From an uncultured Selenomonadaceae bacterium (GTDB lineage Bacteria > Bacillota > Negativicutes > Selenomonadales > Selenomonadaceae), in contig CACZOL010000174.1 of assembly GCA_902782705.1 (NCBI GenBank), positions 1 to 15,615 on the forward strand: DNA of 15,615 nucleotides. The letters are read 5' to 3'. Below, one piece after another: positions 7,933 to 14,022 of the stretch. Numbering within the stretch: position 1 is the stretch's first letter; each line of letters starts with the position of its first letter. Below the pieces are notes generated by a model. The model was not told where the DNA came from and did not search any database. It saw only the letters and a list, made by a program, of their open reading frames with translations. The translations under genes and the position numbers were made by a program.

Positions 7933-9729
7933 TCAACACTCAGCCTCGAAAGCCTGCATCACTTCCTGATACGCACTGAACATCTGCGAATTTTCAGCGT
8001 CGCACACGGACGAAAGATGATGATAATTGGAAAGCAATTCATTCAACGCCTGTTCCAATCCTTCCGCAGACAACAATTCGCCTTCCGCTGACAGCAATTC
8101 CAACCATTCCATTTGATGCCGGATATACGAATCCGTCGAAACTTCATGGATATACGGTGAATCATCTTGAAACGCGTAAAGTCCCAAAGACGTTTCATCC
8201 TCTGGCTTTTCCCTCAAAAGCAAGCGCCACATGGACATGACACGCGCCCCGTCTTCACTGAGACATTCGAGCAGCCATCCACGCGCACGCATGACGCGGC
8301 TTGGAATCAAAACGTCATCCATGCCGTTCGCCGGATATTTCCCCATCGCCAACATATTCTGCCAGAGCAGTTTTCTTTCAATGATACGGCAGTCCTCCCC
8401 GCCGCATATATCCAAATACGGCCGCAGTGTATCAAACGGCTGCATCTGATTGGCCACGATGAACGGAAATTTGAAATCCTGCGTCTCGAAAACGGCAACC
8501 ATCTTTTGCATATGGGTCGTATCTAAATTGCCGCCCGGCAAAAGCCACTGCACATAATCTCCCCGCGCACCCTCAGAAAGGCGCTCCGCAGCATGATCCC
8601 GGGACTTGCCGCCGCAATCCAAGACAGACGCCGTCACGCCCTCAAGCCCTTCCAAATTGCCAATAGCTGTATCCGTATAGTTCAAGATAAATACTTCCAT
8701 ATGCGGATATGTCTGTTTTTTGGCGACATGGAGGGAGTCCCGGAGCGACTTCGTATCTCCAAAAAACGGAATCAAGACGTCTACGATCTTCCCTCTATGA
8801 ATAATCTTTTCTTCCGCATACGCCTCCGCGATTCGTTCACACTCCTTCAATGCGATAGGCAAAAGCTCCGCCCTTACCAGATTGCCGTATCGCATTTGCT
8901 GCGGCGTACAAAAAGCCTTCAAGTCTACCGGTTCGGTAGCCGACGCCCCCATAGTCTTATCAAATCCGTCGATTTCTCCTCGCATGATCTTTTCATAGTG
9001 GATCTTCATATAATTGCAGGAAAACGCATGCACCGTATATTTGCTGGCCGTTCCGAGCCATCCCAGCACCGTCTTGATCGAATATCTTTCGTTGCAACGC
9101 CAATGAAAATGCGCAACATGAAGAAGCGGCACGATATGCAAAGGAACGGATTCATCGCCGTTCGGCGTTTCTCTATACGCATAATGACACCCTTGTATCA
9201 ACCGAAACGCCTCGTCCTTTAGCGCCTCCGCCCCGACAATCACTTTGCCTCTATGCTTCTCCCCAAAATTCAGTGGTTCACGCACACAGGGCTGCCCAAG
9301 CAAGAACTGTGATGAATCCGTATACGGGGATAAGAGTTCATACTGATACATGTGCACATGATATACTTTAGCCCGATCCAGATTCTGAAGGACATCTCTG
9401 ATAGAAACGCCGTTTTCCGTATTGACGAGGAATTCGTCGATATCCAGCGGCAGTACGATATCTGCCTGATATTGTTCTACCGCCTCCCGAACCAAAGACA
9501 ACATCATACCCGCATGGTCAAATTCCGCCCGATACGGCAGCCGTTCCCAATGGACAGGTAATTTTTCTTCCTGCAGCCGGCATAATATCTCTTGCGTACC
9601 GTCAAAACTTCCATTATCGGCAATCAAAATCTCATCCGCAAAAGACAGCGCATGCCGCACAAAACTTTCAACAATATCCGATTCTATTTTTGTCACGGCA
9701 ACCACCATGATCTTGTTTGCGATTCCCAT
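7933..9729 (-). CDS. Two-domain family 2-type glycosyltransferase
   Basis: A 598-residue cytosolic protein with no membrane segment. The N-terminal domain matches the GT2 subgroup with ESFVRHALSFADEILIADNGSFDGT (about 21-45) and a metal/sugar-binding DID at 96-98 in LPLDIDEF; an HFHW motif follows at 207-210. A second GT-A-like domain begins at about 316 (VDVLIPFFGDTKSLRDSL ... QTYPHMEVFILNYTD). At the place where a DxD is expected it reads YVQWLLPGGNLD, so this half may be non-catalytic or a binding module. The donor and acceptor are unknown; such enzymes often modify surface polysaccharide or protein. The ATG start has GGAGG nine bases upstream. It is a single-gene unit, and its sequence is visibly more AT-rich than the flanking alaS and radC. 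Confidence 0.85.
   Translation of the reverse strand: MGIANKIMVVAVTKIESDIVESFVRHALSFADEILIADNGSFDGTQEILCRLQEEKLPVHWERLPYRAEFDHAGMMLSLVREAVEQYQADIVLPLDIDEFLVNTENGVSIRDVLQNLDRAKVYHVHMYQYELLSPYTDSSQFLLGQPCVREPLNFGEKHRGKVIVGAEALKDEAFRLIQGCHYAYRETPNGDESVPLHIVPLLHVAHFHWRCNERYSIKTVLGWLGTASKYTVHAFSCNYMKIHYEKIMRGEIDGFDKTMGASATEPVDLKAFCTPQQMRYGNLVRAELLPIALKECERIAEAYAEEKIIHRGKIVDVLIPFFGDTKSLRDSLHVAKKQTYPHMEVFILNYTDTAIGNLEGLEGVTASVLDCGGKSRDHAAERLSEGARGDYVQWLLPGGNLDTTHMQKMVAVFETQDFKFPFIVANQMQPFDTLRPYLDICGGEDCRIIERKLLWQNMLAMGKYPANGMDDVLIPSRVMRARGWLLECLSEDGARVMSMWRLLLREKPEDETSLGLYAFQDDSPYIHEVSTDSYIRHQMEWLELLSAEGELLSAEGLEQALNELLSNYHHLSSVCDAENSQMFSAYQEVMQAFEAEC
8059..8100 (-). repeat. 21-bp tandem duplication inside the glycosyltransferase gene
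   Basis: Two adjacent 21-bp units (8080-8100, then 8059-8079 in reading direction) match at 18 of 21 bases and encode ELLSAEG twice. It is an in-frame duplication near the C-terminus of the protein. Confidence 0.8.
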
Positions 9730-9784
9730 ACGCCGCGTCCTCCAATGTAATCATATACTACATGATGAAACCCATTACTTTTCT

Positions 9785-9790
9785 ATTATA
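9785..9790 (-). promoter_or_regulatory. Probable -10 box of the glycosyltransferase gene
   Basis: A perfect minus-strand TATAAT lies about 55 bp upstream of the start, just past the radC terminator. At 17-bp spacing the -35 position reads TAGTTT, a poor match, so the promoter would be weak or activator dependent. Confidence 0.4.
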
Positions 9791-9814
9791 CCTTAGATTC
9801 ACGATCCAAACTAT

Positions 9815-9856
9815 AAAAAAAGCAAACCGTCTGCATTTGATTCACAGACAGTTTGC
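9815..9856 (-). terminator. Rho-independent terminator overlapping the 3' end of radC
   Basis: On the minus strand GCAAACTGTCTG (9856-9845) pairs with CAGACGGTTTGC (9833-9822) over 12 bp with one G-U pair and an 11-nt loop, followed by seven T (9821 to 9815). The 5' arm encodes the last residues of RadC and the stop codon sits in the loop. Confidence 0.92.
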
Positions 9857-10528
9857 CTCTTTTATGGAAAGGAAATCGTCGTTTGCAAGAATGATGTGAT
9901 CGAGTACGGGAATACCCATGACCTCGCCCGCTTTCATCATCTGCCTCGTAAGCTGTATATCCTCCCTGCTCGGCGACGGATCGCCGCTTGGGTGATTGTG
10001 TACCAAGATCAGCGCCGCCGCCGAATGACGAATCGCCTCCCGGAAAACCTCTCTCGGGTGCGCGATCGACGACGTCAGCCCGCCGACAGAAATCGTCGAC
10101 GTTGCAATCACTCGGTTCCGCACGTCGAGCAGCATGACAAGGAAATGCTCTTTCTGCTCATATCGAAGCATCGGCATCATATAACGCGCCGCGTCTTCCG
10201 GCCCTTCGATCTTCTCCGTTTTCTGCGCCGCCCGCGTGGACAAGCGCCGTCCCAACTCCACTGCGGCTACGATCGTAGCCGCCTTTGCAAGTCCGACGCC
10301 GTGAACCGTCGCGATCTCCTGCGGCGACATATTCATGATGGCGACAAGCCCCTTATCCCGGTACTTCGCCAGCACCTCTTCCGCCAAATGAAGCACCGAA
10401 ACAGACGACGTGCCGGTCCGCAAAAGAATCGCCAAAAGCTCCGTGTCGCTGAGCGCCGCCGCCCCTCGATCAATCAGTTTCTCCCGCGGTCTGTCCTCCT
10501 TGGGAAGATCCCGTACCATCACTGTCAC
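9842..10528 (-). CDS. radC: RadC-family JAB/MPN-domain protein
   Basis: A 228-residue RadC protein. The exact role is unsettled; the old link to DNA repair is not well supported. An N-terminal helix-hairpin-helix region (about 65-90, HGVGLAKA) precedes the JAB1/MPN metalloenzyme domain, with the intact motif H177-N-H179, Ser187 and Asp190 in HNHPSGDPSPSREDI. The predicted start is GTG at 10528, overlapping the maf stop by four bases (GTGA), with AGGA eight bases upstream. An ATG three codons in is possible. The maf-radC order is common in Firmicutes, where mreBCD often follows; here the unit ends after radC at a strong terminator and no mreB is present. Confidence 0.95.
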   Translation of the reverse strand: MTVMVRDLPKEDRPREKLIDRGAAALSDTELLAILLRTGTSSVSVLHLAEEVLAKYRDKGLVAIMNMSPQEIATVHGVGLAKAATIVAAVELGRRLSTRAAQKTEKIEGPEDAARYMMPMLRYEQKEHFLVMLLDVRNRVIATSTISVGGLTSSIAHPREVFREAIRHSAAALILVHNHPSGDPSPSREDIQLTRQMMKAGEVMGIPVLDHIILANDDFLSIKEANCL

Positions 10529-11088
10529 AGGATGATTCCTGCCTTTCTTGAAAGATCTTTCACCGCATGAAGCGGCAAGCCGACTACATTGGAAAACGAG
10601 CCGTCGATTCTTGGAATGAACTGCGCCGCCTTCCCCTGCACGGCATACGCCCCTGCCTTGTCCATCGGCTCACCCGTAGCGATATACGCGGCAATCTCCT
10701 CCTCAGAAAGCGTGTCCACCCACACCGCCGTCCGCACGACGTCCTCAAAAACATTCCCTTGATATACGAGCGCGACGCCGGTATAAACAAAATGCTGCCG
10801 CCCCGAAAGAAGCCGCAGCATTCGTGCGGCGTCCGCTTCGTCTTTCGGCTTGCCTAAGATCTCGCCGTCCACCGCAACAACCGTATCTGCGCCGAGCACC
10901 GCCGCGCCGCCCTTTTCCCGCGACGCCACTTCCTCGGCCTTCCGCCGTGCATTCTCGACCGCTACCCGCTCCGGCGAAAATTCATCGCCTGCAATCTCCT
11001 CTGCGTTGCTGACGACCACGCGGAACTCGCACCCGATCTGCTGCAAAAGTTCCTGCCGCCGCGGCGACGCCGAAGCCAAAATCAACAT
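10525..11088 (-). CDS. maf: Maf-family nucleotide pyrophosphatase
   Basis: A 187-residue house-cleaning pyrophosphatase that hydrolyses non-canonical or excess nucleoside triphosphates (dTTP/UTP in the YhdE type) to monophosphates. It shows the family signature: MLILASASPRR at the N-terminus, LGADTVVAVDGEILGKPKD (about 65-83), the YTGVALV strand, and DKAGAYAVQGKAAQFIPRIDGSFSNVVGLP near the C-terminus. The ATG is fixed by the conserved N-terminus; the purine-rich GGGGCGGAGG ends only two bases before it, so the effective Shine-Dalgarno is probably its 5' part. It lies 13 bp after the metalloprotease gene and overlaps radC by four bases, so the three are cotranscribed. Confidence 0.96.
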   Translation of the reverse strand: MLILASASPRRQELLQQIGCEFRVVVSNAEEIAGDEFSPERVAVENARRKAEEVASREKGGAAVLGADTVVAVDGEILGKPKDEADAARMLRLLSGRQHFVYTGVALVYQGNVFEDVVRTAVWVDTLSEEEIAAYIATGEPMDKAGAYAVQGKAAQFIPRIDGSFSNVVGLPLHAVKDLSRKAGIIL

Positions 11089-11101
11089 ATCCTCCGCCCC
11101 G

Positions 11102-11644
11102 TCATTGATCCATATCCACGTTCGCGCCGCGATATTTATTGACCGCGTCCGATTCCTTCATATCCTTTTGATATGGATTGCTTTCATTATAATACTTGAT
11201 CTGCGTCGTAGTCACGCCGCCCGAAATATACGTACGTCCGCACTCCGGACAAATATCCGTCTTGAGACGCACGGAAGCGCGCTGCACCTCGCCTCCGCCA
11301 AGCGCCGCCTTACGGTACGCATTGGACACATGCTCCTGCTCGTGCCCCATGACCACCATCGCCGCGTTGCTCGGAGCGATATGCCCCGCCGCCTTGAAGG
11401 ACACCATTTCGTCCGAACCGTCCTGATACTTCCTGTTCTTGCAGGTCTCACACTCCGCAGGAGAAGACTTCCGCCCCGGCGCTTTCCCCGCCTTGTCCTC
11501 GTCCTCTTCCTCTTCCGTGCCCTCGACGAACGCTCCGGCCAGCTCTTCCTCCCGCGCGCCCGGGTACAAGGACTCTTCCTTGAAACGGTCATAGCCATGG
11601 GCCGCGCCCGCGCCGCCGATTCCGCTGATTCCATTCATTCCCAT
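11102..11644 (-). CDS. Putative zinc metalloprotease, CJM1_0395/SprA-related family
   Basis: A 180-residue protein. A Gly-rich then strongly acidic, low-complexity N-terminus (about 1-60, with an EEEEDED run) precedes a conserved core. The core has CETCKNRKYQDGSDEMVSFK (Cys65, Cys68), the zinc-protease motif H101-E-Q-E-H105, CPECGRTYISGG (Cys132, Cys135) and TTTQIKYYNESNPYQ. This pattern matches what I recall as the SprA-related or 'putative metalloprotease CJM1_0395' family; catalysis is inferred from HExxH. There is no signal peptide or membrane segment, so it is predicted cytosolic. ATG start with GGGAGG seven bases upstream. It is first in the unit with maf and radC and sits behind a promoter with three TTTAAGG repeats. 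The substrate is unknown. Confidence 0.8.
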   Translation of the reverse strand: MGMNGISGIGGAGAAHGYDRFKEESLYPGAREEELAGAFVEGTEEEEDEDKAGKAPGRKSSPAECETCKNRKYQDGSDEMVSFKAAGHIAPSNAAMVVMGHEQEHVSNAYRKAALGGGEVQRASVRLKTDICPECGRTYISGGVTTTQIKYYNESNPYQKDMKESDAVNKYRGANVDMDQ

Positions 11645-11655
11645 ACGACGACCTC

Positions 11656-11685
11656 CCTTAAACGTACCTTAAACCTATCCTTAAA
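11656..11685 (-). repeat. Three phased TTTAAGG direct repeats in the metalloprotease leader
   Basis: Minus-strand TTTAAGG occurs at 11679-11685, 11667-11673 and 11656-11662, spaced 12 and 11 bp, about one helical turn. They lie between the predicted -10 and the start codon, and the last one runs into the Shine-Dalgarno GGGAGG. This fits a tandem operator for a regulator, or leader sites for an RNA-binding factor. Confidence 0.6.
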
Positions 11686-11688
11686 TAT

Positions 11689-11717
11689 ATCATAACATAG
11701 CCGAACCATGCCCGCAA
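11689..11717 (-). promoter_or_regulatory. Probable promoter of the metalloprotease-maf-radC unit
   Basis: Minus strand TTGCGG (11712-11717), a 17-bp spacer and TATGAT (11689-11694). The match is 3/6 and 5/6. It starts just after the tadA stop and directly precedes the TTTAAGG repeats. Confidence 0.5.
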
Positions 11718-11729
11718 CGGAAAAGAAAA

Positions 11730-12182
11730 TCACCGACGCGTCGCAAAAAAATCCTGCAAAAGCGCCTTGCATTCGTCCTCCATCACCCCTGCGGTGATCT
11801 CCGGCGACGGCGCCAGCGAAGGATGACCGGGGATATTGAAAATCGACTCCACCGCGCCCGCCCGCGCATCCGTCGCGCCGTACACAAGCCGCGAAACGCG
11901 CGCCGCCATGATCGCCCCCGCGCACATCGGACACGGCTCCAGCGTCACATACAACGTGCAGCCGGCAAGCCGCCACTGGGAAAGCCGCCTTCCCGCCTCC
12001 CGTATCGCGATAATCTCCGCGTGCGCAGTCGCATCCCTTTCCGTCTCGCGCAAATTGTGCGCGCGTACGACAACGCCGCCCTCATCGTCGATGAGGACGG
12101 CGCCGACCGGCACCTCGCCGGATTCCATAGCCAGACGTGCTTCATCCAAAGCAATCGCCATATATTCTCGATCTTTATTCAT
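11730..12182 (-). CDS. tadA: tRNA-specific adenosine-34 deaminase
   Basis: Deaminates A34 to inosine in tRNA-Arg(ACG), allowing wobble decoding; cytosolic and usually essential. 150 residues, typical size. The zinc/catalytic motifs are H54-A-E56 in TAHAEIIAI and P83-C84-x2-C87 in LEPCPMCAGA, followed by SRLVYGATDARAGAVES. The C-terminus continues to FFATRR. The ATG start at 12182 overlaps the preceding small gene by eight bases (ATGAATAA), and a weak GGGA lies nine bases upstream, so it is probably translationally coupled. No SRP RNA or dnaX follows, although tadA is near those in some Firmicutes. Confidence 0.96.
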   Translation of the reverse strand: MNKDREYMAIALDEARLAMESGEVPVGAVLIDDEGGVVVRAHNLRETERDATAHAEIIAIREAGRRLSQWRLAGCTLYVTLEPCPMCAGAIMAARVSRLVYGATDARAGAVESIFNIPGHPSLAPSPEITAGVMEDECKALLQDFFATRR

Positions 12183-12462
12183 GCATCAAATTCCCGATGC
12201 CGTTCAAGACGGACCCGTCCTTGTAGAAAAGCGACTGCGTCGCCCTCGTCACGCTCAGCACATACGCATCAGACGGCTGCTTGGGCTCGCCGGTCTCCGC
12301 AGACACAAACGGCTTCCTCGCCGTCTGCATCGCTTTGTCCAGCATCTGCCGAAACGATTGCCCGCCATTGTGATCGGCAAACCCGCGCCGATCTTCAAAG
12401 GAGCGCGCAACGTCAAACGCCACGCCCTGCACCGGCGAAATTCTCTCTACACGCCCTTTCAT
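12175..12462 (-). CDS. Hypothetical 95-residue protein upstream of tadA
   Basis: I do not recognise this protein. It opens with MKGRVERISPVQGVAFDVAR, has a central helix-prone stretch (SFRQMLDKAMQTAR, about 36-49) and ends NGIGNLMHE. There are no Cys, no membrane segment and no signal peptide. The start is the ATG at 12462 because AAGGAGG lies eight bases upstream of it; an upstream GTG at 12495 would place that Shine-Dalgarno inside the gene. Its 3' end overlaps tadA by eight bases, so it is very likely real and cotranscribed with tadA. That overlap alone does not establish a link to tRNA editing. Confidence 0.8.
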   Translation of the reverse strand: MKGRVERISPVQGVAFDVARSFEDRRGFADHNGGQSFRQMLDKAMQTARKPFVSAETGEPKQPSDAYVLSVTRATQSLFYKDGSVLNGIGNLMHE

Positions 12463-12485
12463 GATCGTTTCCTCCTTCCACAGAA

Positions 12486-12515
12486 CATTTCTCACTTTAT
12501 ATATCGTAAGAAATG
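12486..12515 (-). promoter_or_regulatory. Inverted repeat around a possible -10 box of the orf95-tadA unit
   Basis: The sequence catttct (12486-12492) is repeated inverted as agaaatg (12509-12515), 16 bp apart. Between them the minus strand reads TATATAAAG, a possible -10. No good -35 is seen. This may be an operator overlapping the promoter. Confidence 0.3.
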
Positions 12516-12574
12516 GGAAAAAACTTAATAGGGAAATGAGAAAATCGGTCTATTTTTTTAAAATTTTTATTGTC

Positions 12575-13525
12575 TTAGGCCAGCGCAGTATCCAAAAGCG
12601 CATTCGTCTCCCGCGCCGCGACAACACTCGCCGCGAACGCATCCTTCTCCGCGCCGTCCAGCGCCACGTCTACGATACGCTCCACACCCTTCGCGCCGAG
12701 GATAACCGGAACGCCGATGCAAAGATCGTGCTCGCCGTACTCCCCGTCAAGATAAACGCAGCAGGGAATCAACTTCCGCGCGTCGGTGACAATCGAGCCG
12801 ACCAAAGTCGCGACCGCCGCGCCCGGCGCATACCACGCCGACGTACCGATCAGCTTCGTCAGCGTCGCGCCGCCCGTCTTCGTCTTCGCAACCACATCCT
12901 CAATGACCGGCGCAGGCAAAAGCTTCGTGATCGGAATCCCGCGATACGCCGCATAACTCACCAGCGGCACCATCGTCTTATCGTTATGACCGCCGATGAC
13001 CATGCCATCCACATCAGTCAGCGACGCGGGAATACCTGCCTGACGGAGCGCCTTTGCAAGATAATACTTGAACCGGCTGCTGTCGAGCAGACCGCCAAGC
13101 CCGATGACCCGGTTCCGCGGCAGGCGCGTATCCTTCAGCGTCAAATACGTCATCGCGTCCATCGGATTCGAGATGATGATCAAAATCGCGTCCGGCGAAT
13201 ACGCCAGCGCCTGATCCACCACCTCTTTGACGATCTTCGCGTTCGTGCCAATCAAATCCTCGCGGGACATCCCCGGCTTCCTCGGAATGCCCGACGTCAC
13301 CACGACGACCTTGGAGCCAAACGTCGCCGCATAATCGTTCGTCACGCCCGTAATCGTCGTATCGATACCCAGCATCGGCGCCGACTGCATCATGTCCATC
13401 GCCTTGCCCTCGGCCACACCCTCTTTGATATCGAGCAGCACAACCTCGCTGGCAAAATTCTTCATCGCAATGACATTCGCAACCGTAGCGCCTACATTGC
13501 CCGCACCAACCACCGTAACCTTCAT
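12575..13525 (-). CDS. mdh: NAD-dependent malate dehydrogenase (LDH-like type)
   Basis: Interconverts malate and oxaloacetate with NAD(H); in anaerobic Negativicutes this would serve the reductive succinate/propionate branch (inference). 316 residues, full length. The Rossmann motif GAGNVGATVA is at 7-16 and Asp32 in LLDIKEG favours NAD over NADP. The substrate loop GIPRKPGMSRED has Arg82 where lactate dehydrogenases have Gln, which argues for malate, with Arg88 following. Catalytic residues are the Asp148/Arg151 region (GGLLDSSRF) and His180 in IGGHNDKTMVPL. ATG start with GGGAG ten bases upstream. It follows the rubredoxin gene by 19 bp and probably shares its promoter. No clear terminator follows. 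Confidence 0.95.
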   Translation of the reverse strand: MKVTVVGAGNVGATVANVIAMKNFASEVVLLDIKEGVAEGKAMDMMQSAPMLGIDTTITGVTNDYAATFGSKVVVVTSGIPRKPGMSREDLIGTNAKIVKEVVDQALAYSPDAILIIISNPMDAMTYLTLKDTRLPRNRVIGLGGLLDSSRFKYYLAKALRQAGIPASLTDVDGMVIGGHNDKTMVPLVSYAAYRGIPITKLLPAPVIEDVVAKTKTGGATLTKLIGTSAWYAPGAAVATLVGSIVTDARKLIPCCVYLDGEYGEHDLCIGVPVILGAKGVERIVDVALDGAEKDAFAASVVAARETNALLDTALA

Positions 13526-13544
13526 AATCGCTTCACTCCCTGTC

Positions 13545-13709
13545 CTATTCTTTCAATTCCTCGAAAGATTCCTTACCGACGCCGCACATAGGGCATACAA
13601 AATCCTCCGGCAAATCCGCGAACGCAACCCCCGGCGCGAGATCGTAATCCGGATCGCCGGCCGCTTCGTCATAAATCCATCCGCATACGCTGCAAACCCA
13701 TTTTTTCAT
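13545..13709 (-). CDS. rub: Rubredoxin
   Basis: A small one-iron electron carrier of anaerobes that feeds, for example, oxygen- or peroxide-reducing enzymes; cytosolic. The 54 residues are the classic size, with both Fe(SCys)4 knuckles: CSVCGWIYDE near the N-terminus and CPMCGVGKESFE near the C-terminus. The conserved DPDYDLAPGVAFADLPEDFVC lies between them. I chose the ATG at 13709 because AAGGAGG lies eight bases upstream; an upstream ATG at 13727 would add six residues unusual for the family. A good promoter precedes it, and mdh follows 19 bp after the stop. Confidence 0.97.
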   Translation of the reverse strand: MKKWVCSVCGWIYDEAAGDPDYDLAPGVAFADLPEDFVCPMCGVGKESFEELKE

Positions 13710-13764
13710 GACAACGTCCTCCTTCAATCATGTCATTCAATGAAACTTTGACCATTGTTCCTTC

Positions 13765-13793
13765 ATTATAGCAAAGAGGAACGCGATTCGCAA
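13765..13793 (-). promoter_or_regulatory. Sigma-A promoter of rubredoxin-mdh
   Basis: Minus strand TTGCGA (13788-13793), a 17-bp spacer and TATAAT (13765-13770). The match is 4/6 and 6/6 at ideal spacing, about 55 bp upstream of the rubredoxin ATG. Confidence 0.75.
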
Positions 13794-13897
13794 TCATGCG
13801 GACGTTTCTTCAAAGCAGATTATCCGCATCGCTTAAATCAATAATACATTCGGCAATGTCAAAATGACCAAAAAACTTCTCTTCACGCAAAAAGTCG

Positions 13898-13974
13898 TTG
13901 AAAAAAAATGATATTTGCTCAAAAACTCCCTTGAAAAAAATGATATTTGTTCAAAAACTCCCTTGAAAAAAATG
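13898..13974. repeat. 2.4 copies of a 32-33 bp tandem direct repeat
   Basis: Copy 1 is 13898-13930 (33 bp), copy 2 is 13931-13962 (32 bp), and a partial copy 3 (ttgaaaaaaatg) is 13963-13974. Copies 1 and 2 differ by one extra A in the A-tract and one C/T change. Each starts TTGAAAAAAA, continues tgatatttg and ends ctccc. At each junction the half-sites TCAA and TTGA form an inverted repeat with an 8-bp centre (13919-13934 and 13951-13966). A-tracts recur about every 32-33 bp, close to three helical turns, so bending is plausible. Confidence 0.9.
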
Positions 13975-13990
13975 CAAATCCATTTATAAT
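13963..13990 (+). promoter_or_regulatory. Sigma-A promoter of the ATPase gene, built on the third repeat copy
   Basis: TTGAAA (13963-13968), a 16-bp spacer and TATAAT (13985-13990). The -35 box is the start of the partial third repeat. The full copies have no -10 at the matching distance. The expected start near 13997 gives a leader of about 26 nt with GGGGGG six bases before the ATG. Confidence 0.75.
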
Positions 13991-14022
13991 AAAGAAAAAT
14001 CCTTTGAAATGGGGGGATTCCC

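Larger units (their letters stand above)
13710..14022. other. 313-bp AT-rich divergent intergenic region
   Basis: This gap separates rubredoxin (leftward) from the ATPase gene (rightward). It holds the rubredoxin promoter, about 100 bp (13794-13897) with no recognisable feature, the direct repeats and the ATPase promoter. A 67-codon minus-strand open frame through it is Phe-rich because of the A-tracts and is not credible. Confidence 0.7.

Noticed and set aside
12463..12574. Terminator after mdh
   Set aside because: The AT-rich stretch around 12551-12570 has T and A runs but no GC-containing stem, so it is not a convincing terminator.
13898..13974. Possible CRISPR array
   Set aside because: The copies are directly adjacent with no unique spacers between them, so they form a tandem repeat, and no cas gene is present.
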